The position numbers and the translations under genes were made by a program. The notes under the pieces were generated by a model. The model had not been told where the DNA came from and did not search any database. It saw only the letters and a program-made list of their open reading frames with translations. A DNA stretch of 64,000 nucleotides from Terrimonas sp937888905. GTDB lineage: Bacteria > Bacteroidota > Bacteroidia > Chitinophagales > Chitinophagaceae. This document shows positions 1 to 8,797 of the stretch, in pieces. The stretch's first letter is position 1. Each line of letters begins with the position of its first letter. The stretch is from contig CALATA010000004.1 of the NCBI GenBank assembly GCA_937888905.1, positions 124,001 to 188,000 on the forward strand, given 5' to 3'.

Positions 1-270
1 TGGCTTAACCGTGCGGGCCGTTATCGTTCGCCGGGAGACGGACAAGTAGATTTTAAAAAAATTTTCAGCAAACTGGCCGAGTATGATTTCGATGGATGGG
101 CGGTGATGGAGTGGGAGTGCTGCATCAAACATCCGGAGGATGGAGCCAGGGAAGGAGCAAAGTTTATCCAGGATCATATCATCCGTGTGACGGATAAGGC
201 CTTTGATGATTTTGCCGGAGTGGAAACGGATAAAGGACTGTTGCGAAGGATTATCGGTTTGGATAAGTGA
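1..270 (+). CDS. Sugar phosphate isomerase/epimerase, C-terminal end (partial)
   Basis: An open frame runs from base 1 to a TGA at 268-270, giving the last 89 residues of a protein that begins outside the window. The segment with VMEWECCIKHPED followed by EGAKFIQDHII and KAFDDFAG resembles the C-terminus of Bacteroidota xylose-isomerase-like TIM-barrel proteins (AP endonuclease family 2 fold), annotated as sugar phosphate isomerase/epimerase. Such proteins often sit beside DUF1080 proteins and small cytochromes c, as here, which suggests work on oxidised (3-keto) sugars. The substrate cannot be read from the fragment. The stop codon lies inside the GTGAAT repeat array that follows. Confidence 0.75.
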   Translation, partial: WLNRAGRYRSPGDGQVDFKKIFSKLAEYDFDGWAVMEWECCIKHPEDGAREGAKFIQDHIIRVTDKAFDDFAGVETDKGLLRRIIGLDK

Positions 271-402
271 ATCGTCAATCGTGAATGGTCAATGGTGAAT
301 AGTCAATAGTCAATGGTGAATCGGTCATGAGGGTTATCTCACTTAACACTTATTACTTAATACTTATTACTCAATACTTATTACTTAGAACTTATAACTT
401 TG
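271..402. repeat. Heptamer arrays: GTGAATn/GTCAATn then reverse TAAGnnn
   Basis: Bases 268-322 are a run of GTGAATn and GTCAATn words on a 7-base step. Bases 340-402 are the reverse complement of the TAAGTAn family (CTTATTACTTAATACTTATT-like). The same two arrays occur together at 8.5, 11.4, 19.3 and 35.2 kb. No coding potential is seen. Confidence 0.8.
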
Positions 403-422
403 ATACAAAACAACAAATCGAC

Positions 423-797
423 ATGAAGAAAATTATGGTGGCGGCTCTGGCAATAGTCGCTTTGGTAGCCTGTAACAATGAGTCAGGGGAAAAGAAACCG
501 GAAGCCGGTGGCACAGACCTTTCGTCTAATCCGGTTTACAAAGAAGGACTGGCACTGGTGGGAAAAAACAATTGCATCAGTTGTCACAAAGTGGATGCAG
601 CCGTAACCGGGCCGAGTTATCGTGACGTGGCGGAAAAATATGCCGGCGCAGGTCCCGAAACGGTGACGGCACTGGCTAAAAAAGTAATCGAAGGCGGCGC
701 CGGTGTATGGGGAAGTGTTCCGATGACACCCAACTCCTGGGTATCGCAGGAAGATGCTGAAAAAATGGTACGTTATATCTTACTCTTAAAAAAATAA
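423..797 (+). CDS. Small class I cytochrome c lipoprotein
   Basis: This is a 124-residue protein with a lipoprotein signal (LVAC, lipidated Cys17), a short polar linker and one cytochrome c domain. The heme site is CISCH (Cys51, Cys54, His55) and the likely distal ligand is Met101 in PMTP. Such monoheme c551/c552-like proteins shuttle electrons at the envelope. An in-frame ATG at 327 exists, but its extra 32 residues come from repeat DNA, so the ATG at 423 directly before the signal peptide is preferred. The stop is 2 bases from the next start, so the two are probably co-transcribed. A role as electron acceptor for a sugar dehydrogenase is inference. Confidence 0.88.
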   Translation: MKKIMVAALAIVALVACNNESGEKKPEAGGTDLSSNPVYKEGLALVGKNNCISCHKVDAAVTGPSYRDVAEKYAGAGPETVTALAKKVIEGGAGVWGSVPMTPNSWVSQEDAEKMVRYILLLKK

Positions 798-799
798 GT

Positions 800-1537
800 A
801 TGATCCGGAAAACATCGGCAGCTCTTTTGCTGGGATTATCCCTGATGGCTTGTAATAATCAAAACAACAAGAAAAGCGCACCGGCTTCTGAAACTTCTTC
901 CGTTGCCAAAGGCGAATGGCAATCCCTGTTTGATGGCAAAACCACCAAAGGATGGCATCGCTACGGTGCGGGTGCTATCGATTCTGTATGGCAGGCAAAA
1001 GATGGCTTGTTGTATCTCGATGTGGCCAAAAAGAAAGCGGCTGGCATCCGTGGCGATTGGGATATTGTCACCGAACAGGAATACGAAGATTTCGAACTCG
1101 AACTCGAATGGAAGATCAGCAAGAACGGGAACAGCGGCATCATCTTTTATATTCACGAAGACAAGAAGTACAGATGGCCCTGGGAAACCGGTATGGAAAT
1201 GCAGGTGCTCGACGATGCCGGTCACCCCGATGGCAAAATCATCAAACATCGCGCAGGTGATCTTTACGATCTGATCTCCGCATCCAAAGAAGCAGCCAAT
1301 CCAGTAGGTGAATGGAATAAAGTGCGCGTCCGCAGCGAGAAAGCCAAACTCGATATGTACCTCAACGACGTAAAAGTTGTGAGCACAACACTTTGGGACG
1401 ATCAGTGGAAGGCACTCGTAGCCGGCAGCAAATTCAAAAACATGCCCGACTTCGGTACATACCGCCGCGGCCGCATCGGTCTGCAGGATCACGGTAACGA
1501 TGTATGGTACAGGAATATACGTATTAAATCCCTATAA
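800..1537 (+). CDS. DUF1080 / 3-keto-disaccharide hydrolase-like lipoprotein
   Basis: This is a 245-residue lipoprotein (signal ending LMAC, Cys18) followed by one concanavalin-like beta-sandwich of the DUF1080 family (PF06439). Recognisable family segments are the N-terminal SLFDGKTTKGWHRYG, GNSGIIFY near the middle, and the C-terminal GRIGLQDHGNDVWYRNI. Some members hydrolyse 3-keto-glycosides made by periplasmic dehydrogenases; many remain untested. The protein probably sits on an outer-membrane face. Its linkage to a cytochrome c and a TIM-barrel isomerase fits a keto-sugar route. The gene ends before a bidirectional terminator shared with pyk. Confidence 0.85.
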   Translation: MIRKTSAALLLGLSLMACNNQNNKKSAPASETSSVAKGEWQSLFDGKTTKGWHRYGAGAIDSVWQAKDGLLYLDVAKKKAAGIRGDWDIVTEQEYEDFELELEWKISKNGNSGIIFYIHEDKKYRWPWETGMEMQVLDDAGHPDGKIIKHRAGDLYDLISASKEAANPVGEWNKVRVRSEKAKLDMYLNDVKVVSTTLWDDQWKALVAGSKFKNMPDFGTYRRGRIGLQDHGNDVWYRNIRIKSL

Positions 1538-1656
1538 TTTGGCAATTTGATAATTTGATGATTTGAAAATATTTGTAATAGCCAATAAAAAAGCGGTGGG
1601 CCCATAGGATCACCGCTTTTTTTATCAAATTATCAAATTGTCAAATCATCAAATTA
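1538..1656. repeat. AATTTGAT octamer arrays flanking a terminator
   Basis: Bases 1540-1570 contain words of the form AATTTGAT on an 8-base step. Bases 1622-1656 contain the complementary words (ATCAAATT). The two arms can pair around the central hairpin, so the whole 120 bases form one large interrupted inverted repeat between two convergent genes. Confidence 0.75.
1587..1623. terminator. Bidirectional intrinsic terminator
   Basis: The arms AAGCGGTG (from 1591) and CACCGCTT (from 1611) surround a 12-base loop. An A run lies on the left and a T run on the right, so it can stop transcripts from both the DUF1080 gene and pyk. Confidence 0.85.
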
Positions 1657-1658
1657 TC

Positions 1659-3113
1659 TCACTCAACCTTGGTAATCTTCAACACGTTCGTAGGCAGGTG
1701 CAGGTGTACAGGCGTGCTGCCGGTGCTCACTACAATGTTGCCTGTTTTTACAAAACCTCTTTCTTTTAAGATTTCGATCTGGTCGGCGAAGATGTCGTCG
1801 AGGCTGTCTTCTTCGTCATAATAGAAGGCTCTCACGCCCCAGCTAAGGCAAAGCTGGTTAACCAGGGAGCGCTCTTTGGTGAAAATATACAAGGGGGATT
1901 TAGGACGATAGCTGCTCAGCATGAAACCGGTGTAACCGCTTTGCGTCATACCCACCAGCGCTTCCGCGTTACTGTCATTGGCAAGACTACACGCGTTATA
2001 GCAAATGGCATCGCTGAGGAAAGAAGGAGAGTGGGCCTGCGGTTGCAGTACTTCCTCCAGGTTATAACGGTAATCGGTTTTCTCCACTTCCATGATGATC
2101 TTGCGCATGGTCTGCACCACCAATGTAGGATGTTTGCCGGTAGCCGTTTCCCCACTCAGCATTACGGCATCGGCGCCTTCGAGTACGGCGTTGGCTACGT
2201 CGGTGATCTCACTGCGGTTGGGTTTGATGCGATCGATCATGCTCTCCATCATTTGCGTTGCCACGATTACAGGCTTGGCACGGTGAAGACATTTCCGGAT
2301 GAGATCTTTCTGGATCAGCGGTACTTTCTCTACCGGCAATTCCACGCCGAGGTCACCACGTGCTACCATTACACCATCTGATTCCACAATGATGTCGCGG
2401 ATATTGGTGAGGGCTTCGGGCATTTCGATCTTGGCAATGATCTTCGATTTGCTTTTATGATCATTCAGGATCTGACGGAGCCCGCGGATATCTTCCACGC
2501 GGCGAACAAACGAAAGCGCTACCCAATCGAGTTGCTGCTCGATGATGAATTGCAGGTCGACCAGGTCTTTCTCTGTCAATGCCGGAAGGGAAATGCGTGT
2601 ATCGGGAAGGTTCACACCTTTCTTGGAGGAAATTACACCACCCATGGTTACTTCCACCTGCACATCGTTGTTGGGCAGGATGGCGGTTACCACCACTTCC
2701 AGTTTGCCGTCGTCGATCATGATCTTGTTGCCCACCTGCACGTCTGAGTGAAGATTGGGATAAGATACATAAATGCGCTCCTTGTTGCCTACCAGTTTTT
2801 CATTGGTAAACGTAAGAATGTCGCCCGCTACTACGGGGAGGGCATTGTTCTCGATTTCTCCAACACGCAGTTTAGGTCCCTGCAGGTCGCCAAGGATTGC
2901 AATATTGTAGGGCTCGTTTTTAATGATTTCACGGATATGACCGATGATGCGGGCTTTATCCTCATGGCTGCCGTGAGAGAAATTGAGGCGGAAGACATTG
3001 ACACCCGCTTTTACAAGGTCGAGAAGCTGTTCGTAAGTGTCGCAGGCCGGACCAACTGTTGCTACGATCTTTGTGCGGTGGTAGCTGTGGTCGATACCCG
3101 CGTTTATGTCCAT
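1659..3113 (-). CDS. pyk: Pyruvate kinase
   Basis: Pyruvate kinase converts phosphoenolpyruvate and ADP to pyruvate and ATP in the cytoplasm. The 484-residue product has the full domain order: N-terminal barrel strand with RTKIVATVGPA (13-23), FRLNFSHG (41-48), a B-domain lid at about 80-180, the active-site KIEMPEAL (Lys228, Glu230), ARGDLGVE (251-258), ATQMMESM (285-292) and a C-terminal allosteric domain. An upstream in-frame ATG at 3149 would add 12 residues; 3113 is chosen because the homologous region starts soon after it, but this is not certain. It lies downstream of pfkA on the same strand with a 148-base gap. Confidence 0.97.
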   Translation of the reverse strand: MDINAGIDHSYHRTKIVATVGPACDTYEQLLDLVKAGVNVFRLNFSHGSHEDKARIIGHIREIIKNEPYNIAILGDLQGPKLRVGEIENNALPVVAGDILTFTNEKLVGNKERIYVSYPNLHSDVQVGNKIMIDDGKLEVVVTAILPNNDVQVEVTMGGVISSKKGVNLPDTRISLPALTEKDLVDLQFIIEQQLDWVALSFVRRVEDIRGLRQILNDHKSKSKIIAKIEMPEALTNIRDIIVESDGVMVARGDLGVELPVEKVPLIQKDLIRKCLHRAKPVIVATQMMESMIDRIKPNRSEITDVANAVLEGADAVMLSGETATGKHPTLVVQTMRKIIMEVEKTDYRYNLEEVLQPQAHSPSFLSDAICYNACSLANDSNAEALVGMTQSGYTGFMLSSYRPKSPLYIFTKERSLVNQLCLSWGVRAFYYDEEDSLDDIFADQIEILKERGFVKTGNIVVSTGSTPVHLHLPTNVLKITKVE

Positions 3114-3261
3114 TTGTTTGTAGTAATACTTTTCCGCATGTCTGGTCATAGAAGTATCAGCATTTCTGGTTGCAGGCTGCTGGCTGCTTGAACCGGTGAT
3201 AAAAAATTCTGTAAGCCGCTCACCGGATCAGCCAGCGACCCGGTTTCAGCTGATTAGTTTA

Positions 3262-4245
3262 TTAGCTGGCCAGGATCTTAACGATCTTCATCCATTCCTG
3301 ACCGATCTTGTGTTTTTCTTTGACTGCTTTGTCCAATGGTGTGTAATGGATTTTGTTATTGATCACACCTACCATTACATTTTTGCGTCCGAGCAGCAGG
3401 CTTTCCACGGCATAATAACCCATGTGGCTTGCTACCAGTCGATCTTCGCAACTGGGTGTGCCGCCGCGCTGGATGTGGCCCAATACCGTTACACGTACAT
3501 CGGCATTCGGCATTCTTTCGCGGATCACTTTCGCTACTTCGTTGGCGCCACCAAATTCTTCACCTTCTGCCACCACGATCAGGTTCACCAGCTTTTTGCG
3601 CTTTTCTTTTTCGGTCAAACTTTCGATAATGGCTTCGATATCCGTTTTTGTTTCAGGGATCAGAATGTTTTCCGCACCCGTAGCGATGCCGCTGTGCAGT
3701 GCGATGTAGCCGGCATCACGCCCCATTACCTCTACGATGAATACACGGTCGTGTGCATCCATGGTATCGCGGATTTTATCGATGGCTTGTACGGCTGTGT
3801 TAACGGCGGTATCAAAACCGATGGTCACTTCAGTACCTGCCATATCGCGGTCGATGGTGCCGGGTACGCCCACGCAGGGGATATCGTATTCGTTGCTGAA
3901 TTTCTGTGCACCACGGAAGCTGCCATCACCACCGATGATCACCAATCCGTCGATGCCTCTTTTCGTCAGGTTGTCGTATGCTTTTCTGCGTCCTTCGGGT
4001 TCAAAGAATTCTTTGCACCGCGCAGTTTTTAAAATAGTCCCGCCACGCTGAATGATGTTGGCCACCGAGCGCGACTCCATTCTGAAAATATCATCTTCCA
4101 CCATACCCTGGTATCCGCGCATGATACCGAAAACTTCCAGTTCATGATAAAGCCCCGTTCGCACTACCGCGCGAATGGCAGCATTCATGCCTGGTGAATC
4201 TCCCCCTGATGTTAAAACGCCGATCCTGGTGACTTTCTTACTCAT
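3262..4245 (-). CDS. pfkA: ATP-dependent 6-phosphofructokinase
   Basis: PfkA phosphorylates fructose 6-phosphate, committing sugar to glycolysis. The 327-residue length is typical of the bacterial ATP-type enzyme. Visible motifs are GGDSPGMNAAIR (14-25), GGDGS (106-110) and PGTID (128-132); Gly after GGD and Gly before TID are the residues that mark ATP rather than pyrophosphate use. The usual TIDND reads TIDRD here, an unusual change in the catalytic loop. MGRDAGY is near 174-180. The start at 4245 (MSKKVTRIGVLTSGG) is preferred over one 35 codons upstream, which adds non-homologous sequence. A TACTTTTG box lies 46 bases upstream. Pyruvate kinase follows. Confidence 0.96.
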   Translation of the reverse strand: MSKKVTRIGVLTSGGDSPGMNAAIRAVVRTGLYHELEVFGIMRGYQGMVEDDIFRMESRSVANIIQRGGTILKTARCKEFFEPEGRRKAYDNLTKRGIDGLVIIGGDGSFRGAQKFSNEYDIPCVGVPGTIDRDMAGTEVTIGFDTAVNTAVQAIDKIRDTMDAHDRVFIVEVMGRDAGYIALHSGIATGAENILIPETKTDIEAIIESLTEKEKRKKLVNLIVVAEGEEFGGANEVAKVIRERMPNADVRVTVLGHIQRGGTPSCEDRLVASHMGYYAVESLLLGRKNVMVGVINNKIHYTPLDKAVKEKHKIGQEWMKIVKILAS

Positions 4246-4290
4246 ATTATCGTAGTAAACAATGTAAAAAAACGCGGAATTTCGAAGCTC

Positions 4291-4298
4291 CAAAAGTA
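4291..4298 (-). promoter_or_regulatory. Bacteroidota -7 box for pfkA
   Basis: On the minus strand this reads TACTTTTG, matching the TAnnTTTG consensus of the Bacteroidota primary sigma factor, 46 bases before the pfkA start. No convincing -33 TTTG was found at the usual spacing. Confidence 0.4.
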
Positions 4299-4490
4299 AG
4301 GCATTGTCATGATTATGTAGTGCGTACACATGAATATAATATGAACTCACACTAATGAGTGTTAGTGTAAAAGAAGCGCATGATCAGATTAGAAGCAGAT
4401 GAGAATCACAGGCTTGTCTCAACAGGGGTTTCGAAAAATTTCGTCTTGATTGCGTTTCCTTATCTTTAAGCCCGGTAAAAGTTAACCAAG

Positions 4491-6830
4491 ATGAAAAAAA
4501 TATTTTTTATACTGTTTATGACAAGTGCCATTTCCGCAACAGCACAATGGAAATATCCTGTGAGCAGGAAGGAAAATGTAACCGACGACTATCACGGAAC
4601 CAAAGTGGAAGATCCTTATCGCTGGCTGGAAGACGACAACAGCAACGAAACCAAAAAATGGGTAATAGATCAGAACGTTGTTACGGCTGATTATCTCGCT
4701 AAAATCCCGTTTCGCAAACAAGTATACAGCCGCCTGGAGAAATTGTGGAACTATCCCAAGTATTCTTCTCCCTTCAAAAAAGGGGATTATTATTATTTCT
4801 TCAAGAATGATGGTTTGCAGAACCAAGCGGTGCTTTACCGCCAGAAAGGCCTCAATGGTGAAGCAGAGGAGTTTCTGAACCCCAATACGCTCAATAAAGA
4901 TGGTATTGCCGCACTCGGTGGTATCTATTTCAGCAAATCAGGAAAATATCTTGCTTACAGCCTGGCCGTTGCCGGCAGCGACTGGCAGGAAATTTTTGTG
5001 ATGGAAACAGCTACCCGTCAGCGTATAGCCGACAAGATCGAATGGGTGAAGTTCAGCGGCGCAAGCTGGAACGGCGATGAAGGGTTCTATTATTCAGGTT
5101 ATGATAAGCCTGATTCAGCTTCCAGACTCAGTAAGAAAAATGAATATCATAAAGTATTTTATCATCAAATAGGTCATACGCAGAATAAAGATCAACTGGT
5201 GTATGAAGACCGCAAAAATCCATTGCGTTATCACAGCGCAGGCCTTACGGAAGACAAGCGTTTCCTGATCCTGAACGTATCGCAGGGAACAAGCGGTGGA
5301 GAGATCTGGTATCGCGATCTGAAAGATCCGCAACAAAAAGAATTTAAACTGCTGATCGCGGGTTTCAATACCGATCCGGATGTGATCGATAATGCCGGAG
5401 ATAAATTACTCGTACGTACCAATGATGGCGCGCTCAACTATCGCATCGTACTCATCGATCCGAAGAATCCTAAAAAAGAAAACTGGAAAGTGATTGTAGC
5501 GGAAAAGCCCGAAGTATTGCAAAGTGCAGGTACCGGTGGCGGCTCGCTTTTCCTTACCTATCTCAAGGACGCGGCAACCAAAGTGTACCAATATACTTAC
5601 GATGGCAGGCAGGTCAGGGAGATCGTGCTTCCGGGTGTGGGCTCCGCGAGTGGATTCGGTGGTGAGAAAACAGACAAGGAATTTTTCTACAGCTATTCAT
5701 CTTTTGCCACGCCTCCCACCATCTACCGTTACAATATCGCTACCGGCAAATCAGATCGTTTCCGTTCGGCAGAAGTGAATTTTAATCCCGATATGTTTGT
5801 AACAGAACAGGTGTTCTTTACCAGCAAGGACGGCACACGTGTACCGATGTTCCTGACCTATCGCAAAGGCATGGTGAGAAACGGAAACAACCCCGTATTG
5901 ATCTATGGTTATGGCGGGTTTAATGTGCCGATGACACCCGGTTTCAGTGTGAGCAATGCTTTCTTCATTGAGCAGGGTGGTATCTATGCAGTGGTGAACC
6001 TGCGTGGAGGTAGCGAGTATGGTGAGAAATGGCACAAGGACGGCATGCTCGACAAAAAACAAAACGTATTCGACGACTGCATAGCCGCTGCTCAGTATCT
6101 TATCAAGAATGACTATACCAATAGCCAGAAGCTGGCTTTGCGTGGCGGCAGCAATGGTGGATTGCTGGTTGGTGCTGTCATTACACAGGAACCGGAACTC
6201 TTCAAAGTAGCGCTGCCTGCGGTTGGTGTCCTGGACATGCTGCGTTATCACAAATTTACCGTAGGATGGGGCTGGGCAGTGGAATATGGCAGTGCCGACT
6301 CGGCGCAGCAGTTTGGTTACCTGTATAAATATTCTCCTTATCACAACCTCAAAAAAGGCGTAAACTATCCGGCAACGCTGATCACTACGGCGGATCATGA
6401 TGACCGTGTGGTGCCGGCGCATTCATTCAAATTTGCGGCGCGTATGCAGGAATACTATACAGGACCTAATCCTGCATTGATCCGTATAGAGACCAACGCG
6501 GGGCATGGTGCCGGTAAGCCAACGGGCAAGATGATCGAAGAAGCGACCGATATCTGGAGCTTTGTGATGTATAACCTCGGTATGGAGTTCGACAACAACC
6601 CCGCTGAATCTGCCCGTAAATCTGCACAATTGCTGAATGTTGATGGAAGCATGCCAACGCCTGAAGAATTGAAAAAACGGGAAGAAAAGCAACGTATCGA
6701 AGCAGCCTCCGGCCGCGGATATGTTGATCCGAAAACACAGGAAGGCGTGAAATCAAGCCAGCCTACCAAACTCGCGGAAGCAACGCCGGCAGCACCGCCG
6801 CCCAGTAAGAAAACACCGGAGAAGAAATAA
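4491..6830 (+). CDS. Secreted prolyl oligopeptidase, S9A family
   Basis: This 779-residue serine peptidase has a signal peptide (cleavage after about ATAQ, residue 19). The family start motif DDYHGTKVEDPYRWLED is followed by a seven-bladed propeller and then the alpha/beta-hydrolase domain. Catalytic residues are visible: Ser554 in GGSNGGLL, Asp in DHDDRVVP (635-642) and His672 in AGHGAGKPT. It should cleave peptides after proline in the periplasm or outside. The last 70 or so residues form a charged, Ala/Pro-rich tail (ending PPPSKKTPEKK) beyond the usual length of about 700. It is transcribed alone, and no exact promoter consensus is seen upstream. Confidence 0.95.
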   Translation: MKKIFFILFMTSAISATAQWKYPVSRKENVTDDYHGTKVEDPYRWLEDDNSNETKKWVIDQNVVTADYLAKIPFRKQVYSRLEKLWNYPKYSSPFKKGDYYYFFKNDGLQNQAVLYRQKGLNGEAEEFLNPNTLNKDGIAALGGIYFSKSGKYLAYSLAVAGSDWQEIFVMETATRQRIADKIEWVKFSGASWNGDEGFYYSGYDKPDSASRLSKKNEYHKVFYHQIGHTQNKDQLVYEDRKNPLRYHSAGLTEDKRFLILNVSQGTSGGEIWYRDLKDPQQKEFKLLIAGFNTDPDVIDNAGDKLLVRTNDGALNYRIVLIDPKNPKKENWKVIVAEKPEVLQSAGTGGGSLFLTYLKDAATKVYQYTYDGRQVREIVLPGVGSASGFGGEKTDKEFFYSYSSFATPPTIYRYNIATGKSDRFRSAEVNFNPDMFVTEQVFFTSKDGTRVPMFLTYRKGMVRNGNNPVLIYGYGGFNVPMTPGFSVSNAFFIEQGGIYAVVNLRGGSEYGEKWHKDGMLDKKQNVFDDCIAAAQYLIKNDYTNSQKLALRGGSNGGLLVGAVITQEPELFKVALPAVGVLDMLRYHKFTVGWGWAVEYGSADSAQQFGYLYKYSPYHNLKKGVNYPATLITTADHDDRVVPAHSFKFAARMQEYYTGPNPALIRIETNAGHGAGKPTGKMIEEATDIWSFVMYNLGMEFDNNPAESARKSAQLLNVDGSMPTPEELKKREEKQRIEAASGRGYVDPKTQEGVKSSQPTKLAEATPAAPPPSKKTPEKK

Positions 6831-6910
6831 TGTGAAAATATGTAAGTGTGTAAATGTGAAAATGATGAATGAAACACATTTACACATTTTCCACCCCGGG
6901 TACATTTCTA
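6831..6910. repeat. GTGnAAAT octamer array, inverted, with CCCGGG core
   Basis: Words such as TGTGAAAA and TGTGTAAA on an 8-base step (6831-6866) are followed by their inverse, CACATTTACACATTTT (6875-6890), and then by a CCCGGG palindrome (6895-6900) before another ACATTT. The same layout recurs at 13.2 and 28.3-28.5 kb. Confidence 0.75.
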
Positions 6911-6913
6911 AGT

Positions 6914-7825
6914 ATGATAAAAGCACTCGTTACCGGCGCAACAGGCTCCGTTGGTCACTACCTGATTCCTGCACTAGCGAACGATGGGTTTGACGTTGTG
7001 GCGACAGGACGAGCTGACTTCGGGAGCCTCAACCAGGGACATCCGTGGGCATCGTTGCCCCATGTAACATACAAACGTCTCGACTTCACCGATCCTTATG
7101 CCGTGGATTCAATGATGGAAGAGGAAAGGCCTGATGTCATTATTCATGCGGGAGCGATGAGCAAACCCGATGATTGTGAGCAACATCAATGGGAAGCCTA
7201 CTTCACCAACGTGGAAGCCACCATGCAACTGGCTATGAGCGCCGAAGAGAACGGAAGTTTCTTCATTTTTCTTTCCACCGATTTTGTATTCGACGGCAAG
7301 AAAGGAATGTATACCGAAACGGATGAGCCTTCACCGATCAATTTCTATGGGCGAACGAAACTTGAAGCGGAACAGGCCGTTTCCGAGTTCGCAGGCGATT
7401 GGGCAATCGTGCGCACGGTTGCTGTATTTGGTAAACCCGTGGAAGGTAAGCGGCAATTTCTGTCGCAGGTAAAAGATCACCTCGAACGTGGCGAGGCCTA
7501 TCATGCTGTAACAGATCAGGTCCGCACGCCGACTTATGCCGGTGATCTGGCAAAGGCGTTGGCCATTATTGCCCGTAACAAATACCAGGGGATTATTCAT
7601 GTAGCCGGTGGGGAAGTAGCCACGCCATTTGAACTCGCCACTAAACTGGCCGCACACCTGGAGCTCGATAGCACATTGCTGAAACCGCTCTCCAACGATC
7701 AGTTGCTATCCGCCGCGCAACGCCCTCTGCGTACAGGGCTTGACATCACCAAAGCGCGTGCGCTTTTCAATTATCAACCATTGACGATCGACGAAGCATT
7801 AGCAATCAGTTACCCGAAGCAATAG
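6914..7825 (+). CDS. RmlD-like NAD(P)-dependent sugar-nucleotide reductase/epimerase
   Basis: This 303-residue extended short-chain dehydrogenase has the Rossmann motif TGATGSVG (7-14), STDFVFDG in the middle strand, and the catalytic Tyr145 and Lys149 in YGRTK. The closest match by eye is the RmlD family (dTDP-4-dehydrorhamnose reductase), but no other dTDP-rhamnose genes are nearby, so the substrate is open. The start at 6914 (MIKALVTGATG) places the nucleotide-binding loop normally; an upstream ATG at 6869 would translate repeat DNA. The 3' end overlaps the convergent DUF1684 gene by 20 bases. Confidence 0.85.
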   Translation: MIKALVTGATGSVGHYLIPALANDGFDVVATGRADFGSLNQGHPWASLPHVTYKRLDFTDPYAVDSMMEEERPDVIIHAGAMSKPDDCEQHQWEAYFTNVEATMQLAMSAEENGSFFIFLSTDFVFDGKKGMYTETDEPSPINFYGRTKLEAEQAVSEFAGDWAIVRTVAVFGKPVEGKRQFLSQVKDHLERGEAYHAVTDQVRTPTYAGDLAKALAIIARNKYQGIIHVAGGEVATPFELATKLAAHLELDSTLLKPLSNDQLLSAAQRPLRTGLDITKARALFNYQPLTIDEALAISYPKQ

Positions 7826-8411
7826 GTTTGGAGAACTTCTTTTCACCGGCTGTAATGGCCATCGGAATAAAATTTTCCGAAGGAGGAATGGGACAGTTGA
7901 AACGTCCTTCAATATAAGCGCAATAAGGATTATAGGCTTTGTTGAAATCGAGTACTACTTCACCGTTGTGAATATCGGTAAACCGCAGATCGATATACCG
8001 GCCTATTTCATACGAACCTTCGCCATTGGTGTGATCGGTAAAGGGAAGAAACAGGTAATCGCGGTATTCGTCCAGTTCCATCAGTCGCTGCGACTGGTAT
8101 ACATTTAATTTCACCAATGTATCATGTAAACGGAAAGTGAGTTTGCCATAAGTGCGGTAAATCTGTTTTTGCATCCCGGAAGTTTCCATCGTGAACCATT
8201 GCGGTTGACGGATATGTTCGAAGCGGGCATGTACCCGGAAATTGCTGTCGATCGGATAAAATTGCAACCAATGATGGTCTTCGTCTTTTACCACTTCATG
8301 GTCGTCGACATATTGCTCACGGTATTGGTTGATGGAGTCTGTGTAGTCCAGCGATTGGGAAAAGACGGACAGGCCGGACAGTAATAAGATTAGCAGGAAA
8401 AAGTTCTTCAT
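7806..8411 (-). CDS. DUF1684 exported protein
   Basis: This is a 201-residue protein with a signal peptide (cleavage near SVFSQS, residue 19). The C-terminal half carries the DUF1684 (PF07920) hallmark: a DHTNGEGSYEIGRYIDL segment followed by NKAYNPYCAYIEGRFNCPIPPSEN. The family's function is unknown; the conserved Asn-Tyr-Cys pattern suggests a binding pocket. It is convergent with the RmlD-like gene, overlaps its end by 20 bases, and seems to be a single-gene transcript. It is exported to the periplasm or outer membrane. Confidence 0.88.
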   Translation of the reverse strand: MKNFFLLILLLSGLSVFSQSLDYTDSINQYREQYVDDHEVVKDEDHHWLQFYPIDSNFRVHARFEHIRQPQWFTMETSGMQKQIYRTYGKLTFRLHDTLVKLNVYQSQRLMELDEYRDYLFLPFTDHTNGEGSYEIGRYIDLRFTDIHNGEVVLDFNKAYNPYCAYIEGRFNCPIPPSENFIPMAITAGEKKFSKPIASGN

Positions 8412-8797
8412 TTCAGGGTGTGTCGTTCAGGATTCGCAGTAAATATATAAGTTCCGGTGCAATAACAATGCGAAAAAAAAGCAGGAACGTATTTTTTGCG
8501 AAAAATTGATCTGAAACAAGGAAGGAGTGAATTGTCAATCGTCAATCGTGAATGGTGAATAGTGAATGGTGAATGGTGAATGGTGAATGGTCTATCGTGA
8601 ATAGAGGCCAGTGCGCCCAAAGCCATTCTTTGCGTCTCAATTTCTTTGCGCCTCTGCGCGATAAAATGCAGCGGTCTCACACAAAGCTGCATAAGGAGCC
8701 CTCAAGACGCCTGCAACTTAATACTTATAACCTATACCCGAAGTATCGGGCGGCTGTTTACTTAAAACTTACTACTTACAACTTATTACCTTACACC
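8412..8797. repeat. Gene-free stretch filled with short-period repeats
   Basis: Bases 8528-8600 are GTGAATn heptamers (five nearly perfect copies in a row near 8553-8588). Bases 8629-8670 hold CTTTGCG-type words (CTTTGCGTCTC, CTTTGCGCCTCTGCG). Bases 8715-8800 are inverse TAAGnnn words interrupted by the palindrome CCCGA-AGTA-TCGGG (8737-8750). Open frames across this region only translate the repeats and are not believed. Confidence 0.8.

Noticed and set aside
327..422. Upstream start for the cytochrome c gene
   Set aside because: The extra codons translate repeat DNA and would bury the lipoprotein signal.
8408..8692. Minus-strand frame of 94 codons in the repeat-filled gap
   Set aside because: It translates GTGAATn heptamers (repeated TIHHSPF-like words) and has no family match by eye.
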